Assembly (NCBI GenBank): GCA_940671915.1
Contig: CALNVZ010003434.1
Location: forward strand, 11,290,523 to 11,354,522
Source: Paracentrotus lividus
Taxonomy: Eukaryota > Echinodermata > Echinoidea > Camarodonta > Echinidae
DNA length: 64,000 bases
Direction of reading: 5' to 3'
In this document: one piece after another, positions 24,192 through 36,389 of the stretch
Numbering within the stretch: the stretch's first letter is position 1
Layout of the letters: each line of letters starts with the position of its first letter
The notes under the pieces: model-generated
What the model was told of the DNA's origin: nothing
The model's database searches: none
What the model saw: the letters and a program-made list of their open reading frames with translations, nothing else
Made by a program: the position numbers and the translations under genes

Positions 24192-25131
24192 TGTTCACCA
24201 ATTTCAATAGCATCACATCAGCTAATGAAAACATCTCAAAATCTAAAATCTTTGAAACAAATAACAAAAAGGAAGAATGCAAAAATATCATATCTACTTT
24301 CAAAATGAAAAAGGTTGACATACAGAGAAACATACTAGAATATATTCAATCAAAATCACAAACTCACTAAGTATTTGCTTTGATTCTGGAAAATGAACCT
24401 TACAATATTCTGACTTTAGGAGCTGTTATCTTCACATGTTCAAATATTTTCACAATTAATGGGTTCTGCTGCATATTCTCTGTCTCGACCGAAAACCTCC
24501 CTGCAATACATGTAGAAACATACAAATATTCTGAAGGATGATAATTCAGGTTTATTCTGTGACTCAGAAATTTGTGGGACGAAAAAAAAATTCCTTATAA
24601 AAATAACAGCTTCTATACTACTTCATGAATCGACACAGAAACAACAAAAACTAATGTTTTATATGGGTCTGTCACATTTCAGCTTCAGCTGAAATCAGAT
24701 CTACCAATCAGATCTAGTGTTTTTACACAGACTTTCTACTGAAGTATAACTTCATTCTTAATCTTCTGTATAAGAGGAATTTCCTTGTAATTTTCGTGAC
24801 AAATCGAAACCTAGCTTTGAAGGAGGAATACTAGCATTGTGGTATAAAAGTAAATTAGCAAGGTTGCATAAAACCAGAAGCTTTTGGGGCTACTTTTGTG
24901 GCAAACAAAACTTTGGAAGGGCACATACATGTAATTGGGCATTTTGATTCCCTTGCACCATAAACCTTCAGTGAATCTCAACAACAAGAAAAATTTTCTC
25001 AAGCCTTGAGCAAGTGAATGTTTCTGATTTTCCAGATTACAAATCATGGCTAGTTACAGCTGCAATCCGAAGAAGCCGCAAAAGTCTTAGCCTGGCAAAA
25101 ACTCCAGTAGGGTTTACGAGAATAACCTTTC

Positions 25132-25355
25132 TGGGTTGTTGAAACCTTGTATCTCAAATTTTCATGACAATCATCTGGCTAATTTTTAATATACATGTAT
25201 TCAGTCAAGTGATGTCCTGTCTAAATCCCAGTTCTCTTACCCTAAAACTGAAGCCACTACGTCATGTCAAAGGAAAGGCGATCCTGTTGACTGTCATATT
25301 TTTTTGCTCTCCTGAACATTCGGCAAATTTGAGATACAAGGTTTTAACAGCCCAA
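25132..25355. repeat. Inverted repeat just 3' of the elongin B stop codon
   Basis: Arms at 25132-25163 (gttgttgaaaccttgtatct) and 25324-25355 (agatacaaggttttaacagc) are complementary at roughly 28 of 32 positions, with a loop of about 160 nt. The right arm starts 19 nt from the ELOB stop codon, so it probably lies in the 3' UTR. Confidence 0.75.
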
Positions 25356-25373
25356 CGATTGGGATTGGTCTAT

Positions 25374-26174
25374 CTATTGGACTGGTTGATCTACAGTGTT
25401 GGTAGTGGAATCGGTTGGCTTCATGACGTCAGGTAGCTCCGGAGGATTCGAGTAAGCTGTGATGTTTAGTTGTTCAAAGTCAGCTCCTTCACCTGTTTGT
25501 TGTGAGAAGATAATAAAAGCATTTAGAGATGAGAGAGCATGTGATAGATTCCAGGCTAATTGACATTTGAGACAGACCGATATGTTGTGTGAAATATACT
25601 TTCTCAAGACATATTTTGAGCTCAGAAGTAAATAAGACATATTTTGAAAGAAAATGAGGAAAATCTGAAAATTTGTGTAAAAAACAAATGGAGAGTTGTT
25701 CATAAAATCAGCCACTTTGAAGCCGATGTTGCCAACTTGAGGATCCCCATAGAACGTACAACACGACTTTTCAAACTTCCTATCCAAAACTCTCTCATTT
25801 TATAACCAATTTTAATGAAACTTTTTTTATAAATTGCTCCTCTCAATGTGCTCTTTCATATTTATAAAAAAGTGATTATTTCCTTGGGTTTTGGTCCCCT
25901 TTAACCGACAAGCCCTTTCCCAGATAGTCTTACATTCTCTGAAGGCGAGTCCCAACATGGCAGGTGCTTGTGCCTTGGCTGTATTGCTTGTTAACCCACA
26001 GTCTCCCAATGTTTTAGTATCATCCAGCGTGTCTCCATCCTTATAGAGCTGCTGGTCGTCGGGTGATCTCTTAGTGATACCTTCAATGATTCGCTTCAGT
26101 TCAAACACTGTGTTTGTCTCCTTAGCATCGGTGAAAATGGTCGTCTTCTGACGCTTGATCATCAAGAAGACATC
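25374..26174 (-). CDS. ELOB: Elongin B, coding exons 2 and 3
   Basis: Minus-strand exons 25934-26174 and 25374-25492, joined in phase 1. They read [49 protein letters not shown] and [11 protein letters not shown], and end VDQPVQ. The ubiquitin-like fold is followed by the acidic Pro-rich tail. The total is 120 residues with the initiator Met, against 118 in human. Elongin B pairs with elongin C in the elongin (SIII) complex and as adaptor of VHL/SOCS-box cullin E3 ligases. Exon 2 begins at the second codon (GAT), so the ATG lies in a separate upstream exon, as in some animal orthologues. The intron between the exons (25493-25933) is mostly a dispersed repeat. Identification is very secure; the 5' end is not. 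Confidence 0.95.
25580..25904. repeat. Dispersed repeat copy 1 (fills ELOB intron 2)
   Basis: About 325 bp, from atatgttgtgtgaaa to ttggtcccctttaa. A near-identical copy lies at 33482-33795 in the same orientation. Internal words such as acatattttgagctcagaag and gcagccac/gccgatgttgcca are shared. No TIR or poly-A is obvious. Confidence 0.85.
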
Positions 26175-27050
26175 CTGAAACAGAAAGACAAAAGGGAAAT
26201 TATTGTTGTGGCTATGAGACTGAATTTTAGAAGAAATTAACCCATAGATGACAGAGATTTCCCAATAGTCAAAATGAATCCCTTTTTGATCCTCAAATTG
26301 GCAAATTTTATAAATTTATTTCACTCCTGCAACCTTTAAAAAAATAAAATTAATAATTAACAACACTTTACTAATAAAAATTACAAAATGCATAACAAAA
26401 ATTGCCAATTTGCGCTTGAAAAAAGCGAATATTCATACTTCTGGTTGCCAATTTAGGGATTTCAATGATTATTTTCATAAAAAGTGTTCTAATTCAAGAA
26501 CCGTTCAATGTACAGTGGCAGAAAAAAATCTCTTTATGTCAGTGATTTTTTTCTCTTTCTGTTGATATGTAATTCATATTCCATGGCAGTCTAGTTTCAA
26601 AGATAATGCAAAAGCGTCACTAAAAGGAGACATTGTCCTTGATGGGTTCTGTTAGGCCTACATACTATTAATCATTTTTATGACTTCATGAAATGAAGCG
26701 GTGAGCAATAGGCTTTAGAATCCAACACAATACTTATCTATAAAAATAAAAAATTTCGGCTCGTGCTTTACGCTTGCAAACTTCTCTCAGAGAGACTGAT
26801 TCCTGACGTCCCAAAGTGAAGTGATGGGATATCAATTTTCAAAATGTGTCCGTCTGGGGGATGATGAATAGATCATCCCCCGCCTCTCCTCTCTAACAAA
26901 TGCATGTTTACACCCGTGATCTCGATCATTCACGCTTCAGTTAGGCCCCTACATTGTAGCTAGGCCTATTTCTGTTAATGTAAATAACAAGGCTGTGACT
27001 AACATCACAGCTCACCACAACCAGGAACTTTGGTCAGTATACAGTGGCGT
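26175..27050. other. ELOB intron 1 / upstream DNA without recognised feature
   Basis: AT-rich. One short word, ttcggctcgtgctttacgct at 26756, is the reverse-complement style of the GCGAGCGCGAAGC module seen in the GC-run elements. No exon is recognised. Confidence 0.4.
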
Positions 27051-29345
27051 ATCCAAGATTTCGCACCCCGGGGGGCCCAACATGAGTTTGGCGGCACTGG
27101 TTACTTTTCCACAAATGGTGGCACCCCCCCCCCCCCCCCCCCCCCCCACCTGCGAGGCAAACATAGGCCTATGCATTAAATTTTAAATTATGTTGCACAC
27201 ACGTACAAAATCACTCTTTGGCTCGAATAGAGTACGTTTCAGGTCATTTTAAGCATTTCTTGAAAAAATGCGCAGGTACAACTTTGCGTGCATTTTTGCG
27301 CATCAGGAAAGAATGCCGCTTCAGATCATCATTTTTTTTGCTCTTTAATTAATCTTGATAACATTCACAACAATTTGACACCATAATCACTATTTTTAGA
27401 CTATTCATAACGAAAGGGGCGTCTGTTCAAGTTTATGACATAGGAAATACAATCCACCAATAAAATTTAGGGGTCAAGGGGATTGAACATTGCCATATTC
27501 TCATGCAATTTCAAATTTCCTTCCTTTTTTTGCAATCCTAATGTAGTTTATATCAATAAATAATGGTTGATTGCCTCTCAAATATTGATATATGTTTTTT
27601 TTACGCTATGACTGAGAAAATTCCCAACCAGTTTAATTACGAAACGTAATGTATATTTATCACATTACACATTTCACATATCAGTACATATCACCAATAA
27701 TTGTACGTGTTAAAATTATAAAGCTCTAGTTTATAATTTGGAAAAAAAAATGATACGAGTGCGCAGCGCAAGCAAAAATTTCGCACTATGTATAGAGACC
27801 AAAAGGCATGGAAATATCCATTTGGCTCCCGTAATTTAAAGACCAATATGTTGTCCCGATAGTTTAAGGTTATTTCTTCACCCCTCCCGAAGATTAGGAT
27901 AAATATGACCCCTACGTTTAAGCTGGATTTGGCCCCCCCTTAGTGTAAGGTCGATTTGGCGCCCCTAAATTTTAGATTGAATTGGCGCCATGCATGCATG
28001 ATTTCGGCAAATTTGGCGCCCCATGGTTTAAGATCAGTTTGGTGCCCCTATGTTTAGGATCAATTTGGTGCCCCTTAGTTTCAGGTTAACTTGAAATGTA
28101 AAAAATGTAATGTTAAATAAAATCAATTTAAATTGATATTGGGGTGGTTAGAATCCCCATAATGCATATTCTGGTAAGAGGGGAAAGTAGGCGACTGCGA
28201 AGCGCGAGCGGAAATTTTGATGAATTCAAATTTTCAGAAAAACAGTACATTTTTGTGCGCCCCTCAGGAACACAGTGTAATATCTCCTTGGGAAAAAATG
28301 ATGCGAGCGCGAAGTTCGAGCGAAAATTTTGCTCTGTATAATACAGACCAGAAGGCATGTAAGTTTAAAATTTTGCTCTATGTACAGAGACCATAATTTT
28401 AAGTACAATTTGTTGCCCCCTATTGATTCAGGTCAATTTGGCGCTCATGGGTTCAAGAATTAATTTGACACCCCTATTTTTAAGATCGATTTGCAGGGCA
28501 TAAATTTCACCAAGGCCATCGACTGCATGGCAGTGGTTGCCCTGGTCTCTGGCTGTGATGCCCAAGGGAAAATAGATCAAGTCTCTGCCATATTGGCTGT
28601 GCCTTCTTTCCAAGCTGCCCAAGATGCCCTTTTAGGAAATTTATACCCCTTTCATGAAGGAGTCTAATTAATATCAACAATAAAATGGATAATATGTCAC
28701 TATTTTGTCACATTAAAGTCTCAAAAAGCAATACAGACCATAACTTTTATTGGATAATCCTATACAGAGGTCTGGCAGAGCTACTCCCCACTACCTCCCG
28801 GGGAGTTAATGGCCGTCTGACAGAAAAGGCAATATTTTTAAACAGAAAATCACCACCTGCCAACATTGCTTTTTTGAAAGAAAAAAAATGGCCTTCGATG
28901 CCCTTTTTACGAGAAAAAAATGGCCGTGGATGCCCTCTGAATTGGACAAAGTGCCCTAAATTTTGGAGGAAAAATGGCCTTGCCCTAAAAGTAACAAAGT
29001 TTAAGGACTGGATTTGGTGCCCCTAAGAGTAAGGTCAATTTGGCGTCCCCTTATCTTCAGGTCAATTTGGTGCCCCCTTGGCCTTAGTTTCAAATCAATT
29101 TGGTGCCCCCCCCCTTCGTTTAAGGTTGATTTGGCGCCCATGTTAGCATTGTCTAGACTCTAAGCTAAATTTATGATCGAATCGGTGCCCATATGGCGCA
29201 TCTAAGTTAAGGTAAATTGGCGCCCCCTTTTTTTATTTTCCCAATTTTTTCTCCCCCCTTTCCCTTTCCTCTCTCTTTTTTTTTTCTCTTTCCTTTTTTC
29301 CCCTCCTCTTTAATTTCGGTGCCCCCCTGCACGCCCCGGGCCCCA
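27051..29345. mobile_element. GC-run repeat element with CAGTGGCGTA start and TTTGGCGCCCC tandem modules
   Basis: Starts cagtggcgtatccaagattt, the same start as the element at 41041. It contains a poly-C run (27123-27148), several GCGAGCGCGAAGCGCGAGCG-like modules (27755, 28185, 28302), and many degenerate repeats of the form ggtcaatttggtgcccct between about 27860 and 29240. The right end is not clear. Non-coding except for the orphan frame at 28497-28667. CAGTG-type termini hint at a hAT-like non-autonomous element, but I cannot show a target-site duplication. Confidence 0.6.
28497..28667 (+). CDS. Orphan open frame inside the GC-run repeat
   Basis: 56 codons from a TTTGCAG|GGC acceptor-like site to TAA, with protein-like composition (CMAVVALVSGCDAQGKIDQV is its core). 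Sequence texture differs from the surrounding repeats: less AT-rich and no GGCGCC modules. I do not recognise a family. It may be a captured exon fragment or chance. The minus strand is also open here. Confidence 0.25.
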   Translation, partial: GINFTKAIDCMAVVALVSGCDAQGKIDQVSAILAVPSFQAAQDALLGNLYPFHEGV

Positions 29346-29828
29346 AGGCCTCCCCCCCCCAGAATATGCGCATGCGGCATGGTAGCCCCGGGACGCGGCC
29401 ACTTCGTGGCGGCGTCCTGAAGTAAACATATGCATCTGGCCCAAGCTCACCGTTTCCCCCAATAAAACGATGAAATTCAACCCCAAAAAAATGTTTATAA
29501 CAAATGATACACATACATGCAATGCCACTTACCTAAGCATACCAGCCGGAATATGGTAAATAAAAACAAACATGAATAGCTCCCAGAATAAGAAGATTTT
29601 CTTTGGGTTTTCGTCAGTATCGTAAATTTGCCCGATTCGCCATATTGATAGAGCTGGAATAAAAGGGGGACCCTGGAGTAGCCTTGATCAAGACGTTCTT
29701 TCTTTATAGTTTGTAAGTTTTGTTACGAAAAAGAGGCTGATGATGCAGGAAAAATGGGCTCAAAAACTAAAATAACAAATAATTCATGACTACTAATGTA
29801 AGTAATCTCAGATATTTTGGTTAATTAC

Positions 29829-29831
29829 CAT
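29829..29831 (-). other. Candidate ELOB initiator ATG, option A
   Basis: On the minus strand the sequence reads ATG immediately followed by a gtaatt donor, as required for an exon ending exactly after the start codon. Weaker donor than option B at 31168. Confidence 0.2.
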
Positions 29832-30255
29832 GAAATGGCATAAAAATATAATTATGGTTGTAATGACTTGTCTAAAGTCTAATCACGGCAATATCCATGA
29901 CGCATGCGTATTACAAAGACAAACCTATGCTATGACCACAAAATTGTTCTACTGGAGAAGTTTGGAAATTTTGACCCCCAAATTACACATAAGAAGATTC
30001 ACCAACAAAGACGATAGTGTTCCGGCCTGATATGTAAGTATATATTAAAGTAACATATCCGGTATTTTAATGACAAGGATTTAAGTTATTGCCCGGAAAA
30101 GCTCCGGAAAACGGACTTCACATCGCCGTTAAATGTCAATAAAGCGTAGCCCGCACACTTCGTGTGCGGGCTAGTCGTAGTAAGCGGCATGGTAACTTGT
30201 TTTAGGTTTAAGGTCAATCATGTCAATTCATAATGGCATAGATCTAGCCATAGGC

Positions 30256-30976
30256 CACATACAGCTGCAAACCAACATCAGTCACTACTGAAAAATGGCT
30301 GTCTGTCGCCCTCTTGGTTGCTTAGGAAACTTCTCAATAATAATTAGCAAAACCAGCTTTAAACCTACCTCAAAATAATTTAAGATAATCTATAGTCTCA
30401 TTGCAATATAATTTTTCCATTAGATATTTTAAATTTTGTTTAGAAGAATTTTTAGACCCTTTTTTGGATATGCCAATTGCCACCCACTTACACTTATGCA
30501 TGGTCAATTCATAATTGACCTTGCACTGGGAAGTCCCTTATTGCAGCAGTTTTCTTCCAATGGAAAGTCAATGCAGAAAAGTGTCTTGAGCACCTACAGC
30601 CAAGTCAAGGTGGCATATCCAAAAAGGGTCTAAAAATTCTACTAAACAAATTTTTTTTAATCTAATGGAAGAATTATTTTGCAATGAGACTATAGATTAT
30701 CTTAATTTATTTTGAGGTAGGTTTAAAGCTGGTTTCGCTAATTATTATTGAGAAGTTTCCTCATCAACCAAGAGGGCGACAGACAGCCATTTTACAGTAC
30801 TGACTAATGTTGGTTTGCAGCTGTATGTGATTGCCACCTTGACTTGGCTGCCAGGCTGGGAGGTGCTCAAGACACTTCTCTGCATTGACTTTCCATTGGA
30901 AGAAAACTGCTGCAATAAGGTACTTCCCAGTGCAAGGTCAATTATAAATTGACCATGCATAAGTGTAAGTTAAGTG
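30256..30976. mobile_element. Mutator-like non-autonomous element (outer copy) with exact 9-bp TSD
   Basis: Starts cacatacagctgcaaaccaa and ends ataagtgtaagttaagtg. It is flanked by the identical 9-mer gccataggc at 30247-30255 and 30977-30985. Without the nested insert the element is about 370 bp and collinear with the copy at 58958-59300. Nine-base target duplications are typical of the Mutator (MULE) superfamily; the termini CAC...GTG are short. It has no transposase. Confidence 0.85.
30485..30829. mobile_element. Second copy of the same element, inverted and nested inside the first
   Basis: 345 bp, from cacttacacttatgcatggt to ggtttgcagctgtatgtg, in reverse orientation relative to its host. 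It is flanked by the identical 9-mer attgccacc at 30476-30484 and 30830-30838. The host sequence resumes at ttgacttggc exactly where the collinear copy at 58958 predicts. Confidence 0.9.
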
Positions 30977-31167
30977 GCCATAGGCCTATATTCTATAATC
31001 GTGACATCGCATTCGCACTCGTCTAGATCTCCTCGCGATCAATCGATCTCAAACACACAAGTCACACATTCACTCAGATATTGCGTGCAAAATCAATGGA
31101 AGGGAAACGGTAACGCCGAACACTTGATAGTCTAACTATTAATTCATGTAAATGCAAAATAACATAC

Positions 31168-31170
31168 CAT
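31168..31170 (-). other. Candidate ELOB initiator ATG, option B
   Basis: Minus strand reads ggcagtATG then gtatgt, a consensus donor directly after the ATG with a purine at -3. The surrounding 31000-31350 is not obviously repetitive and could be the promoter. This would give an intron of about 5 kb full of nested repeats. Confidence 0.35.
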
Positions 31171-31618
31171 ACTGCCACTATGTGATGATCAAATACACGG
31201 CCGTTCTATTGAGGGGAAATCACAAATACAGTTAGGCCTACTTAAATTTTCAGCAACCTATACGATGATCAACAAAGATCAGAGACACTAGTGCAGTGCA
31301 TGCAGTGAGAGTCTCGGCTCGCTCAGATTATATTCGTAACCGGCAAATTGGCAATGAAAATCATACATGTGAAATACAGATTTACTACATTTTATTGTAT
31401 TTATAAAAAGAAAACATATCATAATGATAATTTAAAACTTAAAACATTACCCTGGTTTTATTTTTTTTCATGTTAAAAAAAAGTTTAAGATAAAGATAAA
31501 GATAAAGATAATGTAATTTTTGAATTACTAATTTAGTTGCCAAATTCACAATATTGGTTTCCAAGAAAATTATACTCTGCTCACATCGCGTACGACACCA
31601 ATGTTGCAACACGTCTGA

Positions 31619-31633
31619 NNNNNNNNNNNNNNN
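31619..31633. other. Assembly gap (15 N)
   Basis: Run of 15 Ns. Sequence on either side is AT-rich and unassigned (31350-31618 and 31634-32060). Confidence 1.
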
Positions 31634-32120
31634 AAATGGACCCTAAACGTCTCATCAGTGCATGAAGTCAAATTTGCACCCCTTTATGTCAGACTGGTAA
31701 AAACATAGGGCCTAGCTACTCTAAACCTGTAATATGAATAAGACTGTGAAATTTTGATCTCAAAACAGCAATTTTCGCTGAAAACACCCCTATTTTTTAA
31801 AATGAAAATGGGGTGTGAAATTAAAAAATACCACTATTTCAAGGAAAACGTCGACGCACACCCAATTCATTGTTATTTTGATATCAAACAGAACCCTCCC
31901 TGGGTGAGTTGGGTGTCAATGGGGTTGGATACAAGGGTCTTTTCCTCATATTATTAATACGAGTTCATTTTGGAATTTCCGTTTTCCATAGACGTGCGTA
32001 CAAAATCGGGTAAACATAAGCCATTTCCTCTGAATTTATAAAAGTGGATTTAGTCCCTTTTGCTTAAGTGCAAGCCCCCCCCCCCCCGCCTCTCCCTCTC
32101 TCTCTCTCTCTCTCTCTCTA

Positions 32121-33892
32121 CACTGCCCCAAAAAAGTTTGGGTACACCTGATGTCAGCTATGTTTTGGATCATTTTAAGGTATTTCATGTCCAGTATTTC
32201 CTTCCAAATGATATTTATGTACAAAAAATACATTATGCAACCAATTTAATTCACGATCATCATGCCAAGTCTCCTTGGAATTTAGAAATTAGTAAAAAAT
32301 GTGCAAAAAGTGCAAAAACATGATTTTTGCACTAATTTATTCAATTATTGAAAAAAGATGACATCTTGGCAAATAGCCTAATGGTCGAATCAATGTGAAA
32401 TTTGGTATGGATGTTGAGGAACATGACTTATAACCCTGTACTGTTAATTTGTATTTTGTGACAATACTTTACCAATTACTATCTTTTATGCAAATTAAGG
32501 GTCTATTTTTGAGAAATTTATAAATATTTTATTTTAAAAATTGATATGAAGCCCAATTTTTTTTTGGTTAAAAGTTGCTGAGTACAATAGTCAACAACAT
32601 TATGATTAAAAATTGGAGTTTCTCGTGAATTCCTTTGTATTCTTTTGTTTTAATAATTTATATTGTCTTCGATTGTTTTTTTTTAAATATTTTTTTTAAT
32701 GTATTTGTTATTGTTTTTGTGTCTTTTATGTTTAAAAAATGTGCCTTGATTGATTTCAAGATATCCAAGATGATGTTTAAAGCCTTTTAGATGCAATTAA
32801 GAGTGTTGTACAGCAATTCAGGGAAAGGTGCATTCAATAGGCCTACACAAATGGGCAATAATTGAATTTTTCGATATTTTAAAACTTTCCTAATTACACG
32901 TCATGACAATGGGTCCTTACTTAATAACTCTTTATATAAAGACTTAATTATACCTATTCTGACTGTGGGAGGGGTCTCAGCCAATTTAACCAACTATAAA
33001 ACATCCATGACAGCTGCGAAACCTCTGCCAACCCCAAATATGCATTTTGCTATTTTTTCCTTTAAAGTGTAGTGCAATCATTGTTTATAACAAACTGCAC
33101 ACTATAATGTTAGGTAATACAATATTGCATTATTGCATGTCAGAGATAAATACAATTATGAGAATGAAAATGTAAGATAGCATTTTGTTTTCATTTCAGA
33201 AACATAAAAGAGCCCAAAACATCAAGAAATACATTAAAACAAAAACATTCGAAGACAATATACAGCAATCAAACAAAAGAATACCAAGGAATTCATGAGA
33301 AAGTCCAACTTTTTAATCATAGTGTTGATGACTATTACACTCAGTAACTTTTAACAAAAAATTGGACTTCATACGGCCAATTTTTAAAACAAAATATTGA
33401 TTTGTAAGTTTGTAAAAATAGACCCTTAATTTGCATAAATGATAATTAATAAGTATTCTTATTACCTTCTTCTGAGCTCAACATATGTTGTGTGAAAAAT
33501 ATTTTTCCATGACATATTTTGAGCTCAGAAGTAAATAAGACATATTTTGAAAGAAAATGGGGAAAATCTGAAAATTTGTGTACAAAACAAATGGAGAGTT
33601 GTCCATAAAATCAGCCATTTTGAAGCCGATGTTGCCAGTTTTGAGGATTCCCATAGAAGGTAAAACGAGACTTTTCAAACTTCCATAACTTTCTTATTTT
33701 ATAACCGATTTTGATGAAACTTTATTTAAATTGCTCCTCTGATTGTGCTCTTTCATATAAAAATGATTATTTCCTTGGGTATTGGTCCCCTTTAAACATC
33801 ATTGGGACTGAGATGCTAAAATGCCTTCAAATGATCCAAACCATAGCTGACATCAGGTGTACCAGGTGTACCCAAACTTTTGGAGGGCAGTG
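32121..33892. mobile_element. 1.77-kb Tc1/mariner-type foldback element with TA target sites
   Basis: Left end cactgccccaaaaaagtttg and right end caaacttttggagggcagtg are inverted, and TA abuts both ends. Inversion continues through ggtacacctgatgtcagcta and then through a second block (32468-32750 versus about 33185-33465) with shared words such as ttatgcaaattaagggtcta. The right arm has lost about 290 bp relative to the left and instead carries a 314-bp dispersed repeat. No transposase frame remains. Confidence 0.85.
33482..33795. repeat. Dispersed repeat copy 2 (inserted in the right arm of the TIR element)
   Basis: Same sequence as 25580-25904 with scattered differences, same orientation. 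Its presence in only one arm of the surrounding palindrome marks it as an insertion younger than the arms. Confidence 0.85.
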
Positions 33893-33894
33893 TA

Positions 33895-33896
33895 TA

Positions 33897-33945
<49 letters not shown>
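33895..33945. repeat. (TA)n microsatellite
   Basis: About 50 bp of alternating TA between the TIR element and the LTR. Confidence 0.95.
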
Positions 33946-33947
<2 letters not shown>

Positions 33948-35018
33948 TGTGAGGGAATGGACTAAGAGTCGAACAATCAAATCGGGTTCACAGTTCTACT
34001 GGGTATATTGGCCACAACATTTATTGTGTCATTTCCATATCAACAAAAGAGGGTAAGAGAGACACTCTGTAACAAACAAAAGGAGAATTACAATTAGCAT
34101 CAAATAACAATATCATATAATAAATCAAGTTACCTTGACAACAGAGTTAAAATTATTAAGGACTAATTAATGTTCCTAGCGAACTAACAAGAACTATCAT
34201 AACAGAAAAGGAGATTTATCCTCTTAAAAATGTACATCTATCCTCCACTGTGAACAATTTACTTCGCAAACATTGTACATGTATGTAATATCTCTTTGAA
34301 AAGTATTAGTCTTCAATTCAAGCAATTATCACTTTTACTATCCACCACAGATAATATGATTCTTCATTATGAACGAAGTAAGTAATATCCTAGCCTTAAG
34401 CAAAAAAGAAATATTCTTCTTCAGAGAAAATCACATTTAACATCAGTATGACATGTATCTTTAAATAACAGAGTCACCTTCTCAAATATTTTAAGTACAT
34501 TCATGTTTTAAAGATCAAAATTTTCTCTGTTAATACAACATCAAGAATTAAATAAAAGTAATCCAAATACCACTATTAACATTGCAACAGCATAATAAGT
34601 AAGATAATAATGAATTTAACTCAAAATGCACATTGTACACTTTCAACTTTTCAATTTGCTTTCCTTTCTATATACACATCTTATTCAATTTATAATGGTT
34701 CAAAGTAATATATTTAATCTAGCATTGTAATTCCTCTTACATCTAGCTAAAATCCATCAAATGTCATATTTTGTACTTACATTATTTAACTAGTTTCCAT
34801 GGAAAAACTTCAGCTCCTCCATCAGGGAGTTAACTCAACTGCCACACCTAGCTCATACAGATATCAATGCTTGTACAGTGAAAGTCTATATAACATGTAG
34901 CATGTCCAGGGCTTGTTCACTCTAGCATGAACATCTTTTGTTCACAATCAAAGAAACATTTTCAACTTCTATTAGGCCAATTAGTGGACAGGCCAGAGGT
35001 ATTTCCTAGTCCCTCACA
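33948..35018 (-). repeat. 3' LTR
   Basis: 1,071 bp, near-identical in order to 38638-39688 but with many single-base length differences. Starts tgtgagggaatgg and ends tagtccctcaca on the + strand. Confidence 0.9.
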
Positions 35019-36389
35019 GTCTCCCCTGCTAAAATCAAAGTTTGTCCTCAAACTTTTTATAAGTACATATATACCATCATAATATTCATAAGTCTAATAC
35101 ATGCATATTCTTGATATGAATTTTCTTCGCAATCCAGTAATTCATAGATAAGTAACACCAGTATTTTACCTGTGCAAACTATTAATAAATTCATTTGATT
35201 ACTATAAATCTTAAACATATATATGTTCAGGCACATGAACCAACATTTGCATATATTTTATCTGAGTTGCCAATTTTCCTAGCTCACTTCAGTCTAAAAA
35301 AGTCTAAAAATAAAACTTTAAGACGAAATCCGTACTTTCAGATTAGATTGAAATTTAAATCATTCTTTTGCATAAACTTTACTCATTGCTTTTTGCTTGT
35401 TAGAGTATTTGTTTTGTTTTTGTTTTCCTGTTCAAACAGTGAAAATGCATAAACTGACGACTCAGATATATACATAATAATAAACTTGGAAAATGATTAT
35501 TATATTGGAACAGTTCCCAAAATCACAATTTCTTTTCTTCCATATAAACGTAACACAGTCTCTTCCGATAACAGTGGACACTTCAATTCATCATTAAAGT
35601 CTCAGAAATGTTTCCTTCAACTAATTTTTCAGCAGTTTTTTTCAAGTAGCATTTTCGTTCCTTCATATTCAATGTTTTCGCGAAAAATTATCAGTCAATA
35701 TAAAGTTTCATCCCATTGTAAGTGGGCGATCAATACAACTTTGAAGTCTGTCCATCAAAGGTCTACTGTGTTGGTCCTCGTCATCAGGAATTATGGCAGT
35801 AACACTTATTGAGTCTGTCTAACAGCAGTCCGAGGTTGATGAAGAGGATTGCTGTGTTTTTCTTAGTCGACCTCATACTTCGGCGAGGAGGTGGGCAAGG
35901 AGGGTCATCCTCTACGCTAGACTCATCCTGCGAAGAAGGCTCGTCGTCATCACTGGTTTCGGTTATAGGCGTCAAGTCTGGCATAACATCAGGCTGTTCG
36001 ATTGGAAATGTTCTTGGACGGCCCCTCACCATTTCAATGGAGGAGCTCGAATCTTCAGATGAAGTGTCCGTCTGCTCTCGAGGGATATTTACAGTTCTCT
36101 TTCGTCTACCTTTGTGAGTGACCGCGTCTGCTTCTCTTACTGGGCACTCCCTTAGTTCCCCGCGTTAACAGTTCGTGACGTGCCACTTCCATCTGCTCTC
36201 TCAATGATATACACGGCTTTTTTCCCTGGTCGTGATACCACTTTGTATACTATCGCCTGCCACTCATCAGCAATCTTATGTCTTCCTTGCGGATGGCTTC
36301 TCAGGTACACTTAGCGCCGACTGTAAGTGGTTTCTCTTTAGCAGACTTGTCATAATGTCCTTTACGGTACGCAGCTTCATGGGCTATTC

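Larger units (their letters stand above)
22781..25373. other. Intergenic / ELOB 3' UTR region
   Basis: AT-rich, no coding exon recognised. It contains a TIR-like element at about 23549-23751 (tataaccggttatttttg versus caaaaataaaggcttataca, with tttgcg repeats), a MITE at 24058-24191 and an inverted repeat at 25132-25355. Part of it is presumably the 3' UTR of the minus-strand elongin B gene; its length is not resolved. Confidence 0.5.

Noticed and set aside
27123..27148. Proline-rich frame over the poly-C run
   Set aside because: Homopolymer artefact.
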